Positions 51,440 to 60,610 are shown, numbered from the stretch's first letter. The stretch is DNA of 64,000 nt from Sulfuriferula sp. (GCA_031291235.1 JARLJL010000022.1:310001-374000), one strand, 5' to 3'. The notes: a model not told the origin generated them from the sequence alone. A program made the numbers and translations.

Positions 51440-52942
51440 ATGAACATCACACCAGACATAAGTATATTGCCATCCCAGGCGCTACCAGCCAACCATCCCG
51501 ATGCAAATAAGCTGGGTTTTGCGATGATGCACGTATTGTCCTCACCTGATTTTTTAAAACTGACGGCATCGCAGCAGGTAGCATGGATACTCCATTGTTT
51601 TCAGACGGCAGTGACACGGTATTTGCCAGAGTTGGCGATTATTCGCAGTTTGGTGCAGTTCCACTCTGTGCACTTGTATAAAGACCCTGCATTGACGCTG
51701 GCTGATGCCTGCACCCTGACCGAATCAATAATGGGGTTGAACTGGGGAGACGCTGCCAGTTTGTTTGATATGCGTGGGTACGACAGATATGGCATGCAGC
51801 CATTCAGAAACTACGTGCGGACACATACGACTACCCCAATAGGTGAGAAAAAAACTGTCATTGCTGGAAAAAAACTGAAAATTATTTATTTCAGTCATTA
51901 CGCCTATACCAACGCAGATAAGGTAATAGCCAATTCATTGGGACCCTTTATCCGCGACATCATGCTCAGTCACGCCAGTTTTGGAAATGCGGAGATTATT
52001 TGCTACTGTGTGCAGTGGCAGGATCAGGCTTATATCGATGTGCTGACACAACGTGGTATTTCTGTTCGTGTTATACCTCAGGCACTCGCATTTGACCGGC
52101 TGGAAGAATTGCGGATGGCGATACTGGCAGATGCGCCTGATGTGCTGATCTCGGATATGCCTTCACCCATCGCCAGTTGGCTGTTTATCCATCGGGGCGC
52201 GCCACTGCAGGTCTATCTCGATCCCGGTTATCCGCACTGGAATCTGCCGGAAATTGACTGGGTACTGCTACCCGGCAAGATATATCAACATGGATTCGAA
52301 CTGCCGAGCAAGCGCTGGAGTACCATGCGGGTGGCATTATGCGATGCAGCATTGGGCATAGATACCGATATGTCACCGACACAAGCCCGTATGCGAACTG
52401 AAGATACCATACGTTTTGGCGTATTTGCACGGCTCACTAAAATTACCAACGCCTGGATCTCGGCAGCCGAATCACTGCTGACGCAGTTGCCCAATGCCAG
52501 TTTGCTGATAGTCGGCTCAGGCAACCCGGCACTGTTACAACACTTGCTCAAGCATCCCGATTATGCTGGCAGAGTCAGTTTGATTAACGAAATGGTCGAT
52601 CTGAAAGCCCATCAAAACCGGATCGATATCTTCCTGGATACGTTTCCGTTTATCGGCGGCCTGGTATGCCGCGAATTCATGGCATACGGCGTGCCTATCG
52701 TGTCATTACTGGCAGGCGAGTGGGATGAGATGCTGCGCGATCAGCGCGATCCCGAATTGCTTGCACAGTCGCTGGATGAGTTTGTCGCAATTGCCTGGCG
52801 CTTGGCGGCAGACAGCGAATTCTATCGAACGGCCAGTCTGACGGCGTTCCGCCTGGCAGCCAAGCATAACCAGCCATCCGCCATGGTGCGCGACATTGAA
52901 GACGGTATCCGCCAGGCTATCGATTATCACCAATGCGTATGA
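51440..52942 (+). CDS. GT-B glycosyltransferase resembling GT41 (HMW1C/OGT-like)
   Basis: 500 residues. An N-terminal helical region (about 1-130) is followed by a GT-B fold: KLKIIYFSHYAYTNADKV, VLISDMPSPIASWLFIHRGAPLQVYLDPGYPHW, IRFGVFARLTKITNAWISAAESLLTQLPNASLLIVGSG (given by its key blocks) and IFLDTFPFIGGLVCREFMAYGVPIVSLL. The last block matches the UDP-binding LDxFPFxGGxxxxEALxxGxPVV of O-GlcNAc transferase and HMW1C proteins. GT41 enzymes glycosylate Ser/Thr or Asn of proteins directly, which suits a flagellin acceptor. Its start is 14 nt after wbqC. Confidence 0.75.
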   Translation: MNITPDISILPSQALPANHPDANKLGFAMMHVLSSPDFLKLTASQQVAWILHCFQTAVTRYLPELAIIRSLVQFHSVHLYKDPALTLADACTLTESIMGLNWGDAASLFDMRGYDRYGMQPFRNYVRTHTTTPIGEKKTVIAGKKLKIIYFSHYAYTNADKVIANSLGPFIRDIMLSHASFGNAEIICYCVQWQDQAYIDVLTQRGISVRVIPQALAFDRLEELRMAILADAPDVLISDMPSPIASWLFIHRGAPLQVYLDPGYPHWNLPEIDWVLLPGKIYQHGFELPSKRWSTMRVALCDAALGIDTDMSPTQARMRTEDTIRFGVFARLTKITNAWISAAESLLTQLPNASLLIVGSGNPALLQHLLKHPDYAGRVSLINEMVDLKAHQNRIDIFLDTFPFIGGLVCREFMAYGVPIVSLLAGEWDEMLRDQRDPELLAQSLDEFVAIAWRLAADSEFYRTASLTAFRLAAKHNQPSAMVRDIEDGIRQAIDYHQCV

Positions 52943-53493
52943 TACATTCCATTTTCGTGGGCCGGTTTTGCAAGGAAAAATGAGTTGAGACATAACCACA
53001 AGATACACAACTCATTTTTATCGTAATCTGGCACTGCGATGCTATTTCATCTGTTATCCACTCATCCGGATTTGCCGAGGACTAAACAACCGGCATACCA
53101 GCTTTTATCTCGGCAGCGGTAAGGAAATGCTGGCCGAATACTGGAGCAAGGTGAATGAGGTGATCGTCAAACGAATGACTGACCGGAGAAATCGGCTGCG
53201 TTCCATTCGCTAAAGATTTGATCATGCAGCCGCATCATGTGACTGCAATACGAATGGATTTCTGCGAACTTGCCGACTTCGATTTCGGACATTTCCAGCA
53301 AGGTACTGCAAGCAAGCATGATCACTGTATCAATTCCGCATCCGGTTCATCTATCAAGCATTTATCCATGCCGGTACGCAGCAAATTCGGTTACGATGGT
53401 AGTGCATCCGAATTGGCATGGAGTCTTTACCTGCCTTAACCCCAGATTGCGATAACCGGACAGAGTGGCGCATTTATTTTTTGGAAAGCTGAT
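52943..53493. other. 551-bp gap within the glycan island, possible gene remnant
   Basis: No intact gene is supported. A + strand frame from about 52989 to 53213 is free of stops for 75 codons and ends in a protein-like stretch (SFYLGSGKEMLAEYW, then VIVKRMTDRRNRLRS), but it has no good start; it may be the tail of a decayed gene. The A+T content is higher than in flanking genes. Confidence 0.35.
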
Positions 53494-55245
53494 ATGTTGG
53501 ACATCAATATTCGTGTAGTTACATTTCTGATCAATCATCCTGCTTACTATAAATCGCTCAAGTACTTCCTGGCAGCATGGCGCATCAATGCAGGAAATTA
53601 TTATGGCAATGTGCGTTTCACCGTTATTTTCCCCTCCGTGCTGGAGCAGAAATATATCCATGTCATTAATGAACTGGTGCTGGAATATCCGATTGATCTG
53701 ATGCAGGTATCGGCCGACATAGACGCAATATATCAATATTATTGGCCTATGCGTTTTCTCGATGAAGCATTCGATGAAGATCTGGTTATCTTCAGCACAC
53801 CGAATACTCTGGTGACCAACGATATTTCGCAAATTATTGAACAGGCTTACCGGGATAATGCAGTTCTTGCGCCTGCCTTGGCTGACAGTGATGCAATAGG
53901 CCTCAGTGACACCGGCATGCTTTCTACGTGGTTCATGGTGTTGCCGAAAACCTTACGAACGAATATAGCAAACAGATTTTTGTCGATACTCACCCGGTTA
54001 GGCTTCCCCGCGAACCCTCCGCCGCAATATCACGATAGCATCAAGCTGCTTGCCGAAGCATTTACAATTTTATTACGTGAAAACAATATAGTACATAATT
54101 TCCTTGATGCGAATATTTTCCATGAATTTGATGGTAGGCAGTCTGTTTATGGGCAACAGCGAATCGATACAAATTATGACGAACAGGTACTATTCTCGGT
54201 AACCGATGTGCCGGAAAATGAATTCACTTGGAGTGGAATATTTTCCGATACCGCTGCACTGCTGAAATTTTTGGATAACAGCGAACTGGTTGAGGCGTGG
54301 CTTTATTTTCAGCGGGACTTGCGTCGCATCCATACCTCATTTGCCAGAAGCGCGCTGCAACTGGCGAGACGCGATCTATTTCAGGCCAAGAGCCATCCTT
54401 ATTATATTTTTGCGCTGGACTATATGCAGCAATCTGCCGGCATACGTGCTTTACATTACCTTTGCCATGCGCTGAACGAAAGCGGCCTGGAAGCTTATGT
54501 AACTTGCGAAGGTACGGCGCCGCATCTCAGAACGCCGGTGTTAAATGAAACGATCATGATGCAACATACCGCGTCTGGTCGGGAAGCCATCATGGTTTAT
54601 CCGGAAATCGTGACCGGAAATCCGATGGGCAGCGGTACCGTTGCCCGTTGGCTGTTAAACCGGCCTGGTCATATCGCCGGCGATACCGCTTTCCCCGATG
54701 GGGACCTGATCTTTACCTACGACCCGCACTATTTGCCCGCAGGCATGCATGGCGAGATACTGCATATCCCGACCTACGATCTTTCGATATTTAACAACGA
54801 CGACAATCCCGACGACGATGCGCGTGAATTCGTCTGTTTTTATGCCCATAAATATCTGGCCAGCGGCGCCAAGCTTACCGAACATGCAAAGGATGCAATC
54901 AGTCTGTGCAAGGATCAGCCTCTGACGCATGCCGAGATCGCCGCCATTTTGCGTCGCAGCAAGTTGCTATATGTGTATGAACCGACTGCGCTGATAGCAG
55001 AGGCATTATTGTGCGGCTGCCCGGTATCCATCATTCAGACGGATTACTGGAAAAACAATATGGGCGATTTTATCTATGCGGAGGATGTAGGCATGATCAT
55101 GGACGACAGCCCGGCATCGATTGCCAGTGCAAAAGCGCATGTCCATCGCTATCGCAGCGTGCATGAAGATGTTGTCTTGAAAAATGCCTGGCAGCAGATC
55201 GACCATTTTGTGGAATTAACCCAGGATGCAGCCAGAACGCGATAA
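53494..55245 (+). CDS. Putative two-domain glycosyltransferase
   Basis: 583 residues. The N-terminal about 250 look like a GT-A/sugar-nucleotide-type domain (INIRVVTFLINHPAYYKSL, IDLMQVSADIDAIYQYY, EDLVIFSTPNTLVTND). The C-terminal half looks GT-B-like (GIRALHYLCHALNESGLEAYVT, VYPEIVTGNPMGSGTVARWLL, and LLYVYEPTALIAEALLCGCPVSII). The last block is the donor-site region of such enzymes. No close family is certain from sight alone. The frame is intact and codon use is like its neighbours. It ends the rightward run and converges with the TPR-OGT gene (8-bp gap). Confidence 0.68.
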   Translation: MLDINIRVVTFLINHPAYYKSLKYFLAAWRINAGNYYGNVRFTVIFPSVLEQKYIHVINELVLEYPIDLMQVSADIDAIYQYYWPMRFLDEAFDEDLVIFSTPNTLVTNDISQIIEQAYRDNAVLAPALADSDAIGLSDTGMLSTWFMVLPKTLRTNIANRFLSILTRLGFPANPPPQYHDSIKLLAEAFTILLRENNIVHNFLDANIFHEFDGRQSVYGQQRIDTNYDEQVLFSVTDVPENEFTWSGIFSDTAALLKFLDNSELVEAWLYFQRDLRRIHTSFARSALQLARRDLFQAKSHPYYIFALDYMQQSAGIRALHYLCHALNESGLEAYVTCEGTAPHLRTPVLNETIMMQHTASGREAIMVYPEIVTGNPMGSGTVARWLLNRPGHIAGDTAFPDGDLIFTYDPHYLPAGMHGEILHIPTYDLSIFNNDDNPDDDAREFVCFYAHKYLASGAKLTEHAKDAISLCKDQPLTHAEIAAILRRSKLLYVYEPTALIAEALLCGCPVSIIQTDYWKNNMGDFIYAEDVGMIMDDSPASIASAKAHVHRYRSVHEDVVLKNAWQQIDHFVELTQDAARTR

Positions 55246-55253
55246 GCGCTAAG

Positions 55254-57824
55254 CTATTTGCAATCCTGCTGCGTCGTTTCCCATGATTGCCACATGCTGC
55301 GTAGTGCAGCCTCGAAATGCATGGCGAAGCGTTTTCCATCCATGATGGGGGAGACTGTGACCTGTTGCCGCAAGCCGTTACGGAGATCGCTCAAAGCGGA
55401 CAGATCGGCCGCATGGATTGCAGCTCGCGACACGTAATCGTCATCATCAACAGCCACCCAGTCTGCCAAACCTGCATTCATCAGCAGGCCTATCCCCTGA
55501 CGCGACAGAAAAGATGTCCCGCTCAGGGTCAATACCGGCACGCCCATCCATAGACATTCGACGCTAGTCGTGCCGCCGGTAAAGGGGAAAGGGTCCAGCG
55601 CGATGTCGACTTTATGGTAGGCAGCCATATAGTTTTCCCGCAACGACGGGCCTTCCAGTATCAGCCGTTCGGCCGCTATGCCATGCGCGGCAAAACGCTC
55701 GATGGTCAGTTGCCGTTGCGAGATTACCTGAAGCTGTCTGGCCTTGAGGAATAATTTGCTATCCGGCACAGAGCTCAGCACACGCGCCCATAAAGCAACA
55801 ACGGACTCATTCATCTTGGCCAGATTGTTAAAGCATCCAAAGGTAATGTAGCCGTTTACCAGCGCCGGCAATGGGCCGACGTCTATCGTCATGTCGGGCG
55901 GCGTAAAGCACAATCTGGTTTCCGGCAAGCGCCAGATTTTTTCGGTGAAAAAGCCAGCCTCTGTTTCCGGCAGCGTCCATGCATCGGCAATGAGATAATC
56001 CATCTCCGGGACGCCTGTCGTCGCGAAATACCCCAGCCAGCTGACTTGTACCGGCGTCGGTTTCCAGGCGAATATCGGCAATCTGTTATAGCGCGTATGC
56101 CCGGACAGATCGATCAGTATATGTATGCCGTCGTCGTGTATCATGCGTGCGGCAGCTGCATCGCTCAGACCGGATAGCGGTTTCCAGGCAGCGAAGCAGG
56201 GGAGCAGACGCTGCGTCAATTCGTCGGCCCGATGATTGGTTGGATAGGCGAATAACTCTACCGTGTGCTGATCGAGCCGGCGCAACAGATTTTCCAGAAA
56301 ATATCCGACGGGATGGTTACGCATATCCCCGGATACCAGACCGATACGCAAGCGTTCGGGACGCTTGCTGCAAATCCAGTCGGTAAAGCGCGACGTGACA
56401 TTGCTACTGACCCGGTGTCCGTAATGTTTTGCTTCGGCAAAATTGCGGATGGCAGCATCGCCGGTATTGTTATTGTAATTAAGCAGGAATAGCAAATTGC
56501 TATGCGCCTGGGCGTAATCGGGTTTGACTGCCAGCGCATGCCGATAACTGATTTCAGCCTCATTCAGTCGCCCCATATCCTGCAGGATATTGCCAAGATT
56601 ATTCAATGTTTCGGCTTGTTCCGGTCTGAGTTTTAAAGCCTGTCTGTAGCAAGCTTCGGCTTCGTCCAGCTGCCCCATATCCTGCAATACATTACCCAGA
56701 TTACTATAAGCTTGTGCAAAATCCGGCTTGATCTGCAATGCTAATCGCAGGCTGGTTTCGGCTTGATCTGCCCGGCCGAGATCGTTCAGCGTCACCCCCA
56801 GGTTACTATGCGCCTGTGCGTAATCCGGCTTGATTTGCAATGCATTGCGATAACTGGCAATCGCTTCCTCCGGCCGGCCCATTTCCTTAAGATTATTGGC
56901 CAGATTATAATGCGCCTCGGCCAGATCAGGACAGATTTGCAGAGCGCGACGATAGCTAGCTTCGGCTTCGTGTAGACGTTCCAGTTCCTGCAAGGTAGAC
57001 CCTAAGTTACAGTGTGCTGCGGCAAAATTTTCGTCGATCGCCAACGCGCGCCGCAGACTGCCTTCTGCCTCATTCAATTGCCCAAGTTCGCTAAGTATAT
57101 TGCCCAGATTGTTATGTGCGCTGGCATCATTCGGGGAGAGCATCGCTGCTTTCCGCATAGGGATCAGCGCATCTTCATTGCGTCCGGTATGCATCAATAC
57201 CGTCCCCAGGGCTTTCCAGCCAAACCCGTCTTTGGGGAAACGCAGGGTCCATGCTCTGGCCAGTTCTTCCGATTCTGCATAACGCCCCTCGTTGAATAAC
57301 GCTATCAGCGCGGCAGTTTCATGCGGTGTCGGCTTGTTGCCATAGGATGAGGCGGTTTTTTTAATGGATTTGCTACTGCTTTTACCTTTGCCAGTATCTG
57401 CAGGTTGATGCATGGCATCCTGTTCCGCGTTTTCCACACGCGCTGTCAGCGCATCGACCTCATCGCCTTGCAATCCCTGTTGCCGGGCAAGCGCCATCAC
57501 TTCGCGCGCGGCCTCGATTTGTCCGGCCTGAAACAAAGCGTCTATGTAACTTAACCAATATTGCCCATGTTCTGGGTTGGCCTCCAGCGCGGCGGTGAAA
57601 TACGTCAGGCCGGCAGCCGCATGGCCTGTTTGTACTGCCAATACGCCCAAATTATGATTTGCTTCGGGATGCCGGGGATAGGTTTGCAGTATGGTACGGT
57701 AGCGTTCTGCAGCTTCCTGAAAATGCCCTGACCGATGCAGGGATACGGCTTGTTGCAGTATTTGATCCAGCGTGAATTCGGCTGGCTGCTGAGGCGGCTC
57801 GATATTGGGCATGATAGGGTTCAT
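55254..57824 (-). CDS. TPR-repeat SPINDLY-type O-GlcNAc transferase (GT41)
   Basis: 856 residues. Residues about 15-160 hold 3-4 TPRs, about 165-500 a further run of near-identical 34-residue TPRs (for example AEASYRRALQICPDLAEAHYNLAN). From about 520 a GT41 catalytic domain follows: RIGLVSGDMRNHPVGYFLE, ILIDLSGHTRYNRLPIFAWKP, PVQVSWLGYFATTGVPEMDY, ITFGCFNNLAKMNE and LDPFPFTGGTTSVECLWMGVPVL. Bacterial members add a sugar to Ser/Thr of proteins, and several act on flagellin. It is the only minus-strand gene of the island and points toward the fliD/fliC genes from the neighbouring side. Confidence 0.9.
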   Translation of the reverse strand: MNPIMPNIEPPQQPAEFTLDQILQQAVSLHRSGHFQEAAERYRTILQTYPRHPEANHNLGVLAVQTGHAAAGLTYFTAALEANPEHGQYWLSYIDALFQAGQIEAAREVMALARQQGLQGDEVDALTARVENAEQDAMHQPADTGKGKSSSKSIKKTASSYGNKPTPHETAALIALFNEGRYAESEELARAWTLRFPKDGFGWKALGTVLMHTGRNEDALIPMRKAAMLSPNDASAHNNLGNILSELGQLNEAEGSLRRALAIDENFAAAHCNLGSTLQELERLHEAEASYRRALQICPDLAEAHYNLANNLKEMGRPEEAIASYRNALQIKPDYAQAHSNLGVTLNDLGRADQAETSLRLALQIKPDFAQAYSNLGNVLQDMGQLDEAEACYRQALKLRPEQAETLNNLGNILQDMGRLNEAEISYRHALAVKPDYAQAHSNLLFLLNYNNNTGDAAIRNFAEAKHYGHRVSSNVTSRFTDWICSKRPERLRIGLVSGDMRNHPVGYFLENLLRRLDQHTVELFAYPTNHRADELTQRLLPCFAAWKPLSGLSDAAAARMIHDDGIHILIDLSGHTRYNRLPIFAWKPTPVQVSWLGYFATTGVPEMDYLIADAWTLPETEAGFFTEKIWRLPETRLCFTPPDMTIDVGPLPALVNGYITFGCFNNLAKMNESVVALWARVLSSVPDSKLFLKARQLQVISQRQLTIERFAAHGIAAERLILEGPSLRENYMAAYHKVDIALDPFPFTGGTTSVECLWMGVPVLTLSGTSFLSRQGIGLLMNAGLADWVAVDDDDYVSRAAIHAADLSALSDLRNGLRQQVTVSPIMDGKRFAMHFEAALRSMWQSWETTQQDCK

Positions 57825-57924
57825 GCCTGAAGTCTATAATATTTCTATGGGCGAATCACGACAAAATTATTCCGCAAGCCATCAGCTGTAAACGTAGCGT
57901 CGGATTGCGGAATTCATGTCACGC

Positions 57925-59346
57925 TCAGGCAAGTTGCGCCGTCAGATAACTGCTGGTGCTGTTCATACTGATTAACAACATGTTGAGATTGCTGTATTGC
58001 GTAGTGTATTGCGCTTGAAGTATGGTCATTCTGGCTTCAAGGCTATTGATATTGTTGTTATATCCGGTAATGGCCGTATTCAGGCTGGATGTGGCGGAGG
58101 CAATTAAGCCGTCGCCTGATTGCAGTGCAGAAGTAGCCCATGTATCCAGTCTGGTGGCAAAACCTGTCGAAGAAGACAGCAGGTTGGCAACATCACTGAA
58201 ATTGCTCGTCATCGCGCTATTAAGCTGGGTACTATCCAGCTTCAAGGTACCGTCAGTCTGAAAGGAAACGCCAATCTGGGTCAGGTAAGTCATGGTGCCG
58301 CCGCTGGCAGGCGTATTGAAAATATTCCGCAACTGATCCTGCATGGTATGTACGGTTCCATCACCGGCAAGTGCACCTGCCGATGTTGTAGCACTGCCGT
58401 AAGAAGATCGCGATTTTAGCTGGCCGTATAACGCATTGTAAGCATCAACAAAACTGGAGACAGCCGAAGTAATAGTGCTCGTATCATGAGCGATAGTTAA
58501 GGTCGACGGCGTCGAAGTCACATTGCTAAGCGCAAGGGTAACGCCTTGAACGGCATTGGTAACCGAATTGGAACTGCTGGTAATTGCGATACCGTTCACC
58601 GTGAGATTCGCATTCTGCGCGGCGGCGGTCTGGTTCAGATTTTGCGTACCGGCAGGGTCGTAGCCCAGCAGGCTGTTTATGGTGCCATCGCCACCGCTGG
58701 TAGTGATTTTAAGGCTGTTGCTGGCCCCAGTGCTGCTTGACGTCAAGGAAAGCCGGTAGGGCGTACCGCTGCCATCGTTAACGATAGTAGCCGTTACTCC
58801 CATATTGGCGGCATTGATCGCATCCCTGATTCCCTGCAGCGTATTGTTGGTGCTATCTATAGTGATACTCTTGGTGCCGCTGCCATTTGAAGTGAAAGCA
58901 GCGCCGCTATATGTTCCTGAACTCAACGTGCCGCCGCTAATCGTACCGAAATCGAATGTGACCGTAGTCGCCGTTCCGTTACCAATAGCGGCAGTGTCGC
59001 TGGCTTGTCCGGTTGCAACCAGATTTTGCGATTGAGCAAGCTGGCTAACACTTACCGAATAAGTGCCGGGAACCGCGTTACTCGCAGCAGTAGCAGAAAA
59101 GGCGCTGGTATTGGATGACGCTGCACTGAACCCTTGCACTCCACTATTGATACTCTGGATAGCTGTTTGAAAAGTCGATACCAGCCCACTAATCGTCCCC
59201 CATGATGATATCTGGGTCTGATCAGTAGTTATTTTGGCATTGAGCTTATCGATAGGCTGACGCTCAACCGCCATCAGTTGCGAGACCAGGGATTGTACGT
59301 CCAGCAGGTTGGAGCTCGACGATGTAGCTGAAGTGGAGGTTGTCAT
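57925..59346 (-). CDS. fliD: Flagellar filament cap protein FliD
   Basis: 473 residues. FliD_N is at the start (LLDVQSLVSQLMAVERQPIDKLNAKI) and the FliD_C region at about 230-460 with its coiled-coil ending QAQYTTQYSNLNMLLISMNSTSSYLTAQLA. The middle is very Ser/Thr/Gly rich. FliD caps the growing filament and guides flagellin assembly. It follows flaG by 12 nt in the same direction with an AGGAG site. It is rather short, as in polar-flagellum FliD. Confidence 0.93.
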   Translation of the reverse strand: MTTSTSATSSSSNLLDVQSLVSQLMAVERQPIDKLNAKITTDQTQISSWGTISGLVSTFQTAIQSINSGVQGFSAASSNTSAFSATAASNAVPGTYSVSVSQLAQSQNLVATGQASDTAAIGNGTATTVTFDFGTISGGTLSSGTYSGAAFTSNGSGTKSITIDSTNNTLQGIRDAINAANMGVTATIVNDGSGTPYRLSLTSSSTGASNSLKITTSGGDGTINSLLGYDPAGTQNLNQTAAAQNANLTVNGIAITSSSNSVTNAVQGVTLALSNVTSTPSTLTIAHDTSTITSAVSSFVDAYNALYGQLKSRSSYGSATTSAGALAGDGTVHTMQDQLRNIFNTPASGGTMTYLTQIGVSFQTDGTLKLDSTQLNSAMTSNFSDVANLLSSSTGFATRLDTWATSALQSGDGLIASATSSLNTAITGYNNNINSLEARMTILQAQYTTQYSNLNMLLISMNSTSSYLTAQLA

Positions 59347-59358
59347 GATGTACTCCTG

Positions 59359-59703
59359 TTATGCCTTTTGACTCACAAGCATACCTTGCTGCTGCTGACC
59401 GATCGATTGTGCAATCGCTATGGCTACTTTCGACGGAATCTGCAGTATCAGTTGACCTGTTTGCGTATCGACGACTTTGACGACTGGCTTGTTATTAGTC
59501 GTATCTATACTGAACTCAAGATTCTGGTTCGATTGCTGCATAGCCTGATTAATACCGTCCACTGCAGTTTGCAATTGCTGGGCGGAAGGTTGGGAAGAGC
59601 CAACAGCTTGTTGGATATTGGCAACCACTGCAGGAGTGCTATCGCCAACGCGAATACCAGACGTTGTAGCCTGGTTAGCGGAATTTATATTCTGGATGAT
59701 CAT
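59359..59703 (-). CDS. flaG: FlaG family flagellar protein
   Basis: 114 residues. It contains the FlaG domain (residues about 45-110: QLQTAVDGINQAMQQSNQNLEFSIDTTNNKPVVKVVDTQTG with LILQIPSKVAIAIAQSI, given in parts). FlaG affects filament length and is found between flagellin and fliD genes in polar-flagellated bacteria. AGGAGGTCG precedes the ATG at 59703; an earlier start would add 12 residues through the ribosome-binding site. Confidence 0.88.
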   Translation of the reverse strand: MIIQNINSANQATTSGIRVGDSTPAVVANIQQAVGSSQPSAQQLQTAVDGINQAMQQSNQNLEFSIDTTNNKPVVKVVDTQTGQLILQIPSKVAIAIAQSIGQQQQGMLVSQKA

Positions 59704-59719
59704 CTCGACCTCCTCAATT

Positions 59720-59753
59720 AAATACCTAACCGGAGTCATCCGGTCAGGTATTT
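59720..59753 (-). terminator. Hairpin terminator downstream of fliC
   Basis: On the minus strand a 14-bp stem (59740-59753 with 59720-59733, one G-U wobble) closes a 6-nt loop, followed by TTTAATT. It lies 13 nt past the fliC stop and ahead of flaG, so it would end most fliC transcripts and let some read into flaG-fliD. Confidence 0.75.
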
Positions 59754-59765
59754 AATATTAGCTTA

Positions 59766-60482
59766 TTAACGCAATAATGTCAGTACGGTGTTGGGGGTTT
59801 GATTCGCTTGCGCCAACACTGCCGTTCCAGCTTGTTGCAGAATATTGTTCTTGGCTTGGTTAGCCGTTTCTGCAGCGTAGTCTGTATCCATGATACGGCT
59901 GTAGGAAGCAGACAAGTTCACCGACGCAGTTTGCATGGCGGCAACGGCTGACGAGAAGGTCGCCATGTCGGCACCGTAGTTGGCACGTGCGTTCGAGACG
60001 CTGGTGATATTGGCATCGATTGCAGAAATCGTTGTACCGGTAGGGGCTGTGATTGCAGTACCGACAACACTTGCTGTAGTACCATTGTCGTCTACAACTG
60101 CCGCGGTATCTGCCTTTGTCAAGCCGGCAAGACGGGAGTTCTCAGCCAGCAGGGCAGTGGTTTCAGCACCGGAAGCAGTGCCGCCCAGCTGAACGGCGAT
60201 TTCACGCAGACGTTGCAGGTTTTCAGTGATCTGTGCAGCATAACCATCGTTGGTTTGCGCGGTCGAGATACCGTCGTTGGCGTTACGGATCGCCATGTTG
60301 GTACCGCGAATCTGCGAATCATAGCTCGTAGCGGTAACCAGACCGGTAGGATCGTCTTTTGCGCTGTTGATACGCAGACCGGAAGACAGACGTTGCTGTG
60401 CAGTTTGCAGGCCGATGGCCGATTTGTTCAAAGCGGCGCCGGCGAATAGTGCGGCAACGTTGGTGTTAATGACTTGTGCCAT
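59766..60482 (-). CDS. fliC: Flagellin
   Basis: 238 residues, a minimal flagellin. The D0/D1 N-terminus (AQVINTNVAALFAGAALNKSAIGLQTAQQRLSSGLRINSAKDD, recognised in parts) and the C-terminus (YSRIMDTDYAAETANQAKNNILQQAGTAVLAQANQ, then NTVLTLLR) are intact; almost no outer domain is present. The central about 70 residues are rich in Thr, Ser and Ala and are the likely exposed, glycan-bearing surface. AAGGAGAA precedes the ATG. Two sigma-28-like promoters lie upstream and a hairpin terminator follows, so it is probably transcribed mainly alone. Confidence 0.94.
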   Translation of the reverse strand: MAQVINTNVAALFAGAALNKSAIGLQTAQQRLSSGLRINSAKDDPTGLVTATSYDSQIRGTNMAIRNANDGISTAQTNDGYAAQITENLQRLREIAVQLGGTASGAETTALLAENSRLAGLTKADTAAVVDDNGTTASVVGTAITAPTGTTISAIDANITSVSNARANYGADMATFSSAVAAMQTASVNLSASYSRIMDTDYAAETANQAKNNILQQAGTAVLAQANQTPNTVLTLLR

Positions 60483-60583
60483 GATAATTCTCCTTAAATT
60501 TCGGTTTCGATAAATATGGCATCAGTGCCATTAATTTGCGGCTTGCTGTGCTTGCTGCTGCATTTAAACCGCTGTTATTAACT

Positions 60584-60610
60584 TTAACGGTTGATCGGTT
60601 AATAACTTTA
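60584..60610 (-). promoter_or_regulatory. Candidate sigma-28 (FliA) promoter P1 of fliC
   Basis: On the minus strand TAAAGTTA (60610-60603), an 11-nt spacer, then ACCGTTAA (60591-60584). It fits the FliA consensus TAAAGTTT-N11-GCCGATAA with exact spacing and 6 of 8 bases in the -10. Confidence 0.55.

Noticed and set aside
56500-57300. Direct DNA repeats as a possible CRISPR or satellite array
   Set aside because: The about 102-bp periodicity is in frame with the 34-residue TPR units of the SPINDLY-type transferase, so it is protein-repeat coding sequence.
60516-60531. ATGGCA-TCAG-TGCCAT dyad in the fliC leader
   Set aside because: Short 6-bp hairpin in the 5' leader with no known matching regulator motif; could affect mRNA stability but there is nothing to support a named site.
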